DNA of 12,649 nt from Candidatus Omnitrophota bacterium (GTDB lineage: Bacteria; Omnitrophota; Gorgyraeia; Zapsychrales; Zapsychraceae). Of the stretch, positions 6,989-12,649 are shown piece after piece. Position 1 is the first letter of the stretch. Every line of letters begins with the position of its first letter. The notes under the pieces were generated by a model that saw only the letters and a program-made list of their open reading frames with translations, was not told the DNA's origin and searched no databases. The position numbers and the translations under genes are program-made. The DNA lies in assembly GCA_030634235.1 (NCBI GenBank), contig DAOWBD010000014.1:1-12649 (forward strand), written 5' to 3'.

Positions 6989-7936
6989 ATGAGCTTAATT
7001 CACTCCCAAACGAACAGCCAAATGCAATCGATCATTGCAAACCTGAGCAAGGTCATCCAGGGCAAGGAAGACAAGATTGAACTTCTTGTCTTAGCCCTCG
7101 TCGCCGGCGGCCACATTTTAATCGAAGATATTCCCGGAGTTGGAAAAACAACCCTCGCCCGGAGCCTGGCCAAATCGATCGACGGGAAATTCTCCCGCAT
7201 TCAGTTCACGCCCGATCTTCTGCCGACGGATATCACCGGCATCAATTTTTATCAACAGTCCGAGGGAAAGTTCATTTTTAAACCCGGCCCGGTTTTCTCC
7301 AACATCCTTCTTGCCGACGAGATCAACCGCGCCTCGGCGCGTACCCAGTCCGCACTGCTCGAGGCGATGAGCGAGGAGCACGTTACGATCGACGGAGAGC
7401 CGCATTTTCTGCCTCAGCCGTTCATCGTTCTGGCAACCCAAAACCCTATCGAGTATCACGGAACCTATCCGTTACCCGAAGCGCAATTGGACCGGTTCAT
7501 GCTGCAGATCGACATCGGGTACCCGCCCTTAGAGATCGAGCAATCGCTGGCGATCAACCGCTCGAGCCAGGATCCCGTCGACACGATCGAAAAGGTGATC
7601 TCTCTTGAAGAACTCGACACGTTGCGCGCCAGCGTCGACCATGTCAAAATAGAATCTTCGATCAGTCAATATTTGCTTCAGATCGTTCTGGCAACACGGA
7701 ATCATCCGAATATCCGCCTGGGCGTTTCCACGCGCGGCACGCTTCTCTACGCGCGCATTGTCCGGGCGCTGGCGATCCTCGAGGGCCGCGATTTCGTTAT
7801 TCCCGAGGACGTCAAAAAACTCGCCATTCCTGTCATATCGCACCGGATCCTCTTAAATACCAAGGCCCAATATAGCGGCATAACCGCCCCGAATATCGTC
7901 CGGGAAATCCTTGATGCCGAAAGAGTACCCCGCTGA
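6989..7936 (+). CDS. MoxR-family AAA+ ATPase
   Basis: A 315-residue cytoplasmic ATPase of normal MoxR length. Walker A is DIPGVGKTTLA (Lys53, Thr54). Walker B is ILLADEINRA (Asp110, Glu111), followed by the family signature QSALLEAMSEEHVTIDG. Sensor 1 is VLATQNPIEYHGTYPLPEAQLDRF (Asn152, with the Pro-Leu-Pro-Glu-Ala-Gln loop). Sensor 2 is GVSTRG (Arg249) in the C-terminal helical lid. MoxR proteins act as chaperone-like ATPases that mature or assemble partner proteins, typically ones carrying VWA-like domains encoded next door. Here the partner is the DUF58 protein, whose ATG overlaps this stop codon by one base (TGATG). The ATG start has AAAGG at a good distance. All catalytic residues are present, so an active ATPase is expected. 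Confidence 0.95.
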   Translation: MSLIHSQTNSQMQSIIANLSKVIQGKEDKIELLVLALVAGGHILIEDIPGVGKTTLARSLAKSIDGKFSRIQFTPDLLPTDITGINFYQQSEGKFIFKPGPVFSNILLADEINRASARTQSALLEAMSEEHVTIDGEPHFLPQPFIVLATQNPIEYHGTYPLPEAQLDRFMLQIDIGYPPLEIEQSLAINRSSQDPVDTIEKVISLEELDTLRASVDHVKIESSISQYLLQIVLATRNHPNIRLGVSTRGTLLYARIVRALAILEGRDFVIPEDVKKLAIPVISHRILLNTKAQYSGITAPNIVREILDAERVPR

Positions 7937-9180
7937 TGCCCAGAGTTGAATGGTCCTTCTTTTTACCCGCTGAGGACCACAAGCAGGTCAAATGGTTCCT
8001 CTCTTATTGTTATTCCCGGCTGACAACCTGGGGGATCATCATCTTCGTTATCACGGTCGTCGGAATCGCGATCTCCTCCGTCGGAACACAGATCTCGGCC
8101 TATTTCCTTCCGAGTTTCATCTTATCCCTGCTGATCACATCTTATTTTTTATCACTCTTCTTCCGTCCAAAGATCGAGGCCCATCGGATATTACCGCATA
8201 AGATCAGCGCGGGCGGCCATTGTCTGTACAGCATCACTGTTAAGAATACCGGCAAGCGTCCGATCCGGAACCTTTCGATCTTTGAACAAACTCTGCCGTA
8301 TGGATTATACGCGGCGGTTACTCACCCCGAGTTTAAAAATACGATTGAATGGCTCGACCCAGGCCAACAAGATACGGTCACTTTGGTTTTGCGCACGCCC
8401 CGCCGGGGCACGTTTGAACTTCTGCCGCTCATTGCGGGCAGCAGTTTCCCATCGGGCATCATGTATTCAAGAACCCGAGTGGGAGCAAAAGCAAAGATCA
8501 TTGTTTACCCAAAGTTCTCACGGCAAACTGAGTTTCAATTACACGTCCGGCGGCAATTCCAGCCGGGAGGAATATCCCTAAGCTCGAAAGTCGGCGATTC
8601 CAATGAATTCGCGAGCACCCGCGAGTACCGCCAAGGAGACCGCCTGCGCGATGTCCATTGGGCTTCCTCGGCACGAACCGGAAAGCTCGTCGTCAAAGAA
8701 TATGTTGAGGAATATTTCATCCGCGTCGGCCTGTTCGTCGACACCGAGCTCAAGCGCTTTGAAAAACATAAATGCCTGGAATCCAGGATCTCCTTATGCG
8801 CGGGCGTTGCTGATAAGCTCAGCGCAAGCGATTATATCGTCGATTTATTTTTGAGCGATGAGAACCTGCAGCATCTTCAAGTGGGCCGGGGCCTGGAGCA
8901 ATTTGATCACTTGCTTGAACTTCTCTCGGCCATCGAAGGCGATTTTACCATCGACCTGGACCGGTCGGCCGCGCGGCTCGAAGAATTCGGTCGGGAATTT
9001 TCCGCGTTCGTCCTGTTCCTCAAAGACTGGGACCTGAAACGGTCACAGTTCATTGAGCATTTAAGGGAATCCGGAATAAGGGCCCGGGTCCTCATCATCC
9101 GCGACCGTCCGACAACATTGCCGGTCGAAGGCCAGGATGTTTCCGTGTACACGACGAATGAACTGGAATCCGTCAAATGA
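7936..9180 (+). CDS. DUF58-domain membrane protein, MoxR partner
   Basis: A 414-residue protein with two hydrophobic segments near 31-49 and 55-77. A beta-rich stretch follows (80-190, ITVKNTGKRPIRNLSI and further) and then the DUF58 signature EFASTREYRQGDRLRDVHW (224-242) with SSARTGKLVVKEY after it. The C-terminal part resembles a VWA fold (RVGLFVDT from 263), but the usual metal-site DxSxS is replaced by D269-T-E-L, so metal-dependent adhesion is doubtful. It forms the middle of the MoxR-DUF58-transglutaminase set that is widespread in bacteria and is linked to envelope integrity in the few cases studied. It overlaps the next ATG by 4 bases (ATGA), indicating coupled translation. No strong Shine-Dalgarno sequence precedes its start, consistent with re-initiation after moxR. 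Confidence 0.9.
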   Translation: MPRVEWSFFLPAEDHKQVKWFLSYCYSRLTTWGIIIFVITVVGIAISSVGTQISAYFLPSFILSLLITSYFLSLFFRPKIEAHRILPHKISAGGHCLYSITVKNTGKRPIRNLSIFEQTLPYGLYAAVTHPEFKNTIEWLDPGQQDTVTLVLRTPRRGTFELLPLIAGSSFPSGIMYSRTRVGAKAKIIVYPKFSRQTEFQLHVRRQFQPGGISLSSKVGDSNEFASTREYRQGDRLRDVHWASSARTGKLVVKEYVEEYFIRVGLFVDTELKRFEKHKCLESRISLCAGVADKLSASDYIVDLFLSDENLQHLQVGRGLEQFDHLLELLSAIEGDFTIDLDRSAARLEEFGREFSAFVLFLKDWDLKRSQFIEHLRESGIRARVLIIRDRPTTLPVEGQDVSVYTTNELESVK

Positions 9181-11192
9181 CCAAGAAATATTTCAATCTC
9201 GCGCTAGTCCTCATCTCTTCCTGGACCGTCTATGGCTATTGTCAGAACGACCTGTTCCTCCGGAACCTTGCCGCGATTATTCTTGTCTGCTCTCTCTTAT
9301 TACGTTTAAAAACAGGGCCCAAGCACTATGCTTTTTTCGACCACATCTCTCTTTCGACAATTATTATTGTCTCGTTCATCGCGGGATTCATGTGGCGCAA
9401 CATCTACCCGCCCCCCGAAAACGCCGTCTCGCCGTTCCCTATTATAACAGCCGCTTTGCAGTCGGGAACGATTTTCGCGAGCCTGATCATTTGGCTTAAA
9501 CCGTTTTCAATGAAAAACCTCTACCGCCTGTTCTTCCTGGCCTGGTTAACCGTCGCGCTTTCGATCAATATCCCCTTCTCAAACGTGACGCTGCTGATCT
9601 TCTGTTCATTTTGTATTATCGCCGTCGCCGTCGTGATCCTTCATACCATGCGCAAGCCGAAGAAAAAGAAATATTTATTCCGGTATTACCGTGATTTTAT
9701 TTTCTTCTCAATAATTCTGATCATGCTCTCCAAGGGATTATTGTACTCTATTTCAAAGTCGATCGCTATCTTTGACCATGCCTTCATGAACCTCATCAGC
9801 GATTACGTCATGCCGAGAAATTACACGAATTTCTTGCGCATTGAACCCCTCATGAAACTCACATCACCCGGCCGAAGCGCCTGGGACAAGCGCCCCGTCC
9901 TTGAAGTCCAGGCCCCGAATATGTACGGACTCTATTTAAAAACGCAGATATTCGACGATTTCAACAATGGCGTCTGGACCGAGCAGAAAGATATCGTCAA
10001 ATCCCGATTGTCCGACGATCTTCAAACAGACCTGCGCAAAGTGAAGATGACCATGTTCACGTCATTCGAACACATTATCCCCTCACCTTATAGCGTTGCC
10101 GCCGCAAAAGGGAACATGCCATTGACAAAAAGCATCGACGGCATTGTTTACACCGAAGACGAGCAGCGGACACGGATCTTAAACTTTTCTTTGAAGCCGA
10201 AGAATATTCCGGTCGAGTTATCTCCCGCGCAATACCGGAAATATACAGCCATTCCTTCCGACATCGTCTATCCCTTACGCGAAATATCTTCTGAGATCAT
10301 CGGCGATGAGCTCAACACGGTCACGCAAGCGACCCTCCTCAACGATTATTTCTTCAACAACTTCCGTTACTCGCTTTATGTCGATTTTCAGGCCGACAAC
10401 AAGGATTTGATCAGCATGATCCGCGAGCAGCGTCCCGCATATTGTACGTATTTCGCGACCGCGCTGACCCTGCTACTGCGTGCCCAAGGCATTCCCGCCC
10501 GCGTTGCAACGGGATTTCTCGCCGATGAAAAGATCGATAAAAAGAAAAATAAATTCCTTGCCCGTGTTTATGATGCCCATGCCTGGGTGGAGGTCCTTCT
10601 TAAGGATACCGACCCTAAAACCGGGCTCAAGCGCAACCGATGGCTGATCATGGACCCGACTCCCGCCGGCGAGCGCACCAAGGCGCTTAAAAGGTCGGGG
10701 ATCAATTTCTCCAAGATCGCCGAGAATATCTGGCTTTCGTTTCTGCGCTTGAGCGCGTTCATGGAGAACCAGGATAAGGAAAAACTCAAAAAGAATACCC
10801 TCATCGCCCTCGTTCTGTGGATGCTTCTTATGAATATTAAAAAGATCATCAAAAATATCCGCAGCCTGCTCATCTCGCTTAATAGAAAAGCATTGTCCGT
10901 AAAAGACAAAAGGGATCCCCTCCTCTTGATCTATCGACGCTACGAACAGTATCTAAAAACCGCTTTTGACGAGACCAGAAGGATCACCGACACGGATCAA
11001 GAGGTTATCCGCCGCATAAAGGTGCGGCCGCAGATTCCTGCCGAAACAGTTGCGAAAATGGAATCATTCGTCGATCAATATCATGCAACGCGTTTCGGTT
11101 TTAAAGAAGATATCGACCTGAAGGCGATCATTCGGGGGATCGAGGAAGATAAAAAGAATTATAAGAATATCGGCAGGGACTCAGGAAATTAA
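9177..11192 (+). CDS. TgpA-like membrane transglutaminase-fold protein
   Basis: A 671-residue protein. The N-terminal 190 residues hold about six or seven membrane helices (around 8-24, 28-44, 57-73, 87-106, 116-131, 136-156 and 172-190), as in DUF3488/TgpA. A large periplasmic part follows, with the transglutaminase core RPAYCTYFATALTLLLRAQG (Cys423), DAHAWVEV (His468) and WLIMDPTP (Asp493). The Cys-His-Asp triad is complete, so it may be a peptidase, amidase or cross-linking enzyme. A last helix (about 540-556) leads to a cytoplasmic tail of about 115 residues with charged helices, like the DUF4129 tail of relatives. In Pseudomonas aeruginosa, TgpA is essential, but its substrate is not settled. 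This is the last gene of the operon; its stop is 6 bases from the stop of the convergent outer-membrane gene. Confidence 0.9.
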   Translation: MTKKYFNLALVLISSWTVYGYCQNDLFLRNLAAIILVCSLLLRLKTGPKHYAFFDHISLSTIIIVSFIAGFMWRNIYPPPENAVSPFPIITAALQSGTIFASLIIWLKPFSMKNLYRLFFLAWLTVALSINIPFSNVTLLIFCSFCIIAVAVVILHTMRKPKKKKYLFRYYRDFIFFSIILIMLSKGLLYSISKSIAIFDHAFMNLISDYVMPRNYTNFLRIEPLMKLTSPGRSAWDKRPVLEVQAPNMYGLYLKTQIFDDFNNGVWTEQKDIVKSRLSDDLQTDLRKVKMTMFTSFEHIIPSPYSVAAAKGNMPLTKSIDGIVYTEDEQRTRILNFSLKPKNIPVELSPAQYRKYTAIPSDIVYPLREISSEIIGDELNTVTQATLLNDYFFNNFRYSLYVDFQADNKDLISMIREQRPAYCTYFATALTLLLRAQGIPARVATGFLADEKIDKKKNKFLARVYDAHAWVEVLLKDTDPKTGLKRNRWLIMDPTPAGERTKALKRSGINFSKIAENIWLSFLRLSAFMENQDKEKLKKNTLIALVLWMLLMNIKKIIKNIRSLLISLNRKALSVKDKRDPLLLIYRRYEQYLKTAFDETRRITDTDQEVIRRIKVRPQIPAETVAKMESFVDQYHATRFGFKEDIDLKAIIRGIEEDKKNYKNIGRDSGN

Positions 11193-11198
11193 ACCATC

Positions 11199-12338
11199 CT
11201 AATAACGCAATCCTAACTTAATCCCCGCTTCTGTCGTCTCATTTTTGGGTTGTTGCCCTGTCCGGGGAATCGTTCCGGTACTATCGACCCAGCGGACAGA
11301 TCCGCTATTCGACGTAAATTGCAGTGTTTCTGAATCGCGGATCTTCCAATACCGGAAGTAAGGTTCTATAAAATAACAGATATCTCCATTTTCATTTGTA
11401 AATCTTGCAGATGTCCTAAACCCATAGCCTTTATCCTGGTCGAACTCCATGGCATCAATGATATATAACTGCCCTAACGAGTCTCTGACCTTGTAGCCTC
11501 CGTCGTTATAATGATTATTCTGCTCGCCGTTGAGGAGCAAATCATATTCCATCGTCAAATCCACAACCCATCCCCTGTCGTATTCTTTCGTTGTCGTTAG
11601 ACCGAACGGCATATAAAGATACGTCGATTCCCGCTTGAAATCAAAGGCTCCCGAAAAACTCGCAAAAGGCAGGATTCGGCCGGGAGAGTCATCCCTTAAG
11701 TACCGGTAGGCGATTCCGATATAAGGCGTCAGGATCAAGCCCTTAGCGGGCAGAAAATCATACCCGGCTAATCCCCTGACATCATACATAAAATTGTCAC
11801 GCACGGTATACGTCCCGACATCATCACTGTCAAAATCCACCGACCCAAAAGCGAGCATTCCCTCAAATCGAAACACATTAAGTTTATTACGATGTTCCGA
11901 GAAATGATCGGAAAGGCCCAATGTGTCTTTGTTAAAAGAAGTCCGCAAGGTATAGGCCGCCTGCAAACCATATAGAAAACCGTCCTGCTCCATATAACCC
12001 GGCTCTTTGAACTTATGGTAGAACATCTCGGTACCGAATTCAAAATTCATCGACAGAGACTTATCTTGCTCATAGGTTGACGTTTTCATGGAACGGCCTG
12101 AAATTCTCGGGGAGGATACGACTTTAGGCGGGATACTTATCTCTCCATGATCCTGAGAAGAAATTTCAGCTTCAGGATATGTTAATGCAATATCCTTGTG
12201 AACCCTCTGTTGACCGAGGTTCCCCTCTACGCGATCAAGCGCCTGATCGACAATCTGATCCCTGCCCGAATAAGCGTGAACGCCGCTTGTTAAGCATAGA
12301 ATCCCGCCAATGATCGTAATACGTAAAATTACATTCAT
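11199..12338 (-). CDS. Predicted outer-membrane beta-barrel protein
   Basis: A 379-residue protein with a clear signal peptide (MNVILRITIIGGILCLTSG, likely cut after VHA at residue 22). A polar linker of about 65 residues follows. From about residue 93 there are repeated alternating hydrophobic/polar strands rich in Tyr, Phe and Gly, for example MNFEFGTEMFYHKF, LTPYIGIAYRYL and CYFIEPYFRYW. It ends in AGIKLGLRY, a strand with a terminal aromatic residue as recognised by the BAM machinery. Strand count is uncertain, perhaps 12-14. I do not recognise a specific family; omptin- or OmpA-like barrels are comparable only in general form. No protease or channel residues could be assigned. The start lacks a good ribosome-binding site. 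A promoter with a perfect -35 lies upstream. Confidence 0.75.
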   Translation of the reverse strand: MNVILRITIIGGILCLTSGVHAYSGRDQIVDQALDRVEGNLGQQRVHKDIALTYPEAEISSQDHGEISIPPKVVSSPRISGRSMKTSTYEQDKSLSMNFEFGTEMFYHKFKEPGYMEQDGFLYGLQAAYTLRTSFNKDTLGLSDHFSEHRNKLNVFRFEGMLAFGSVDFDSDDVGTYTVRDNFMYDVRGLAGYDFLPAKGLILTPYIGIAYRYLRDDSPGRILPFASFSGAFDFKRESTYLYMPFGLTTTKEYDRGWVVDLTMEYDLLLNGEQNNHYNDGGYKVRDSLGQLYIIDAMEFDQDKGYGFRTSARFTNENGDICYFIEPYFRYWKIRDSETLQFTSNSGSVRWVDSTGTIPRTGQQPKNETTEAGIKLGLRY

Positions 12339-12381
12339 GGTGTTATTCTATCACACAAGAAAATCAGCAAAAAAGGGTAAA

Positions 12382-12438
12382 TCAAAAATTTAAGAAATGG
12401 AAAATCGGTTGTGTCAACGTGATCCATAACCATTTCAT
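12382..12438 (-). CDS. Possible 18-residue small ORF with strong Shine-Dalgarno
   Basis: The frame reads MKWLWITLTQPIFHFLNF and then TGA. It is preceded by AGGAGG (12446-12451) with a 7-base gap, a near-ideal ribosome-binding site whose first AG belongs to the TAG stop of the upstream hydrolase. This is the strongest Shine-Dalgarno sequence in the window and it serves no other start. The peptide would be hydrophobic and Trp/Phe-rich. It could be a real small membrane peptide, a leader, or the leftover start of a deleted gene. A -35-like TTGACA lies within it, so the coding signal is weak. Confidence 0.3.
   Translation of the reverse strand: MKWLWITLTQPIFHFLNF
12388..12417 (-). promoter_or_regulatory. 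Promoter for the outer-membrane barrel gene
   Basis: On the minus strand, a perfect TTGACA (12412-12417) is followed after 18 bases by TTAAAT (12388-12393), a 4/6 match to the -10 consensus. The predicted start, near 12381, gives a leader of about 45 bases. The element lies inside the small ORF described separately, so at most one of the two may matter. Confidence 0.4.
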
Positions 12439-12449
12439 TGGAATTCCTC

Positions 12450-12649
12450 CTATAAGGTTTCTTTAAACCAATCCCGAATAAACGTAACGGTTTCCTCTTT
12501 TTTCTTTCTGATCAAATACTCCGCATGCGGCCCATTCTTAATAATAGCGATGTCTTTCTTGCCTTGCGCCTTATCATACAGTTCTTGAGAATGTGTCGGT
12601 TTGATCAACCAATCCGATTCGCCGTGCAAGAATAAAATGGGCGCTTTTA
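12450..12649 (-). CDS. Alpha/beta hydrolase, C-terminal fragment (5' end beyond window)
   Basis: The last 65 codons of a frame that enters from the right edge. PILFLHGESDWLIKP is the strand and loop carrying the acid residue (Asp) of the alpha/beta-hydrolase triad, and IIKNGPHAEYL carries the catalytic His. The spacing of about 28 residues between them is normal. The Ser nucleophile lies beyond the window, so subfamily (esterase, lipase, dienelactone hydrolase or acyl transferase) cannot be stated. The stop TAG overlaps the ribosome-binding site of the small ORF. Confidence 0.8.
   Translation of the reverse strand, partial: KAPILFLHGESDWLIKPTHSQELYDKAQGKKDIAIIKNGPHAEYLIRKKKEETVTFIRDWFKETL

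Noticed and set aside
1..12649. CRISPR array, tRNA, rRNA, insertion sequence or phage/defence module
   Set aside because: No regular direct repeats, no structural RNA signatures and no transposase, integrase or nuclease-effector motifs were seen. Every gene longer than 200 bases has a more ordinary assignment.

Overview
The window looks like a chromosomal segment from a diderm (Gram-negative-type) bacterium with moderate GC content. This rests on a predicted outer-membrane beta-barrel with a signal peptide and a C-terminal aromatic residue, a probable lipoprotein, and several envelope enzymes. The pairing of a DUF5752-type protein with a TreT-type glycosyltransferase, next to a MoxR/DUF58/transglutaminase operon, fits an uncultured lineage such as Omnitrophota. 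That placement is recall-based inference and is not proven here. No rRNA, tRNA, CRISPR, transposase or phage gene was seen, so the region looks like ordinary vertically inherited chromosome.

Layout, left to right. (1) 1-3993, minus strand: a three-gene unit transcribed from a well-placed promoter at 4051-4078. The order is a ClsC-like phospholipase D lipoprotein, an SGNH/GDSL hydrolase with an N-terminal anchor, and a multi-pass GT-C (GT39-like) glycosyltransferase cut by the window edge. (2) 4086-5952, minus strand: a two-gene operon with overlapping stop and start, made of an internally duplicated DUF5752-like protein and a TreT-like trehalose synthase, with its own promoter at 6045-6072. 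(3) 6110-6147: a strong A/T-flanked hairpin terminator closing the next minus-strand unit. (4) 6187-6804, minus strand: a single small secreted or membrane-anchored GDSL esterase with promoter 6841-6870. (5) 6989-11192, plus strand: a tightly coupled MoxR ATPase, DUF58 and TgpA-like transglutaminase operon with 1- and 4-base overlaps. (6) 11199-12338, minus strand: an outer-membrane beta-barrel protein, convergent with the operon and only 6 bases from it. (7) 12382-12649, minus strand: the C-terminus of an alpha/beta hydrolase followed by a possible 18-residue ORF with a near-ideal Shine-Dalgarno sequence.

Functionally, most of the genes point to the cell envelope: phospholipid headgroup chemistry, ester hydrolysis on glycans or lipids, membrane glycosyl transfer, periplasmic transglutaminase-fold activity, and an outer-membrane protein. 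The TreT pair is the metabolic exception, making (or interconverting) trehalose from nucleotide-glucose and glucose, probably as an osmolyte. The least understood item is the DUF5752-like protein, which is a tandem duplication and is translationally coupled to TreT. No clear undescribed defence or mobile system is visible.
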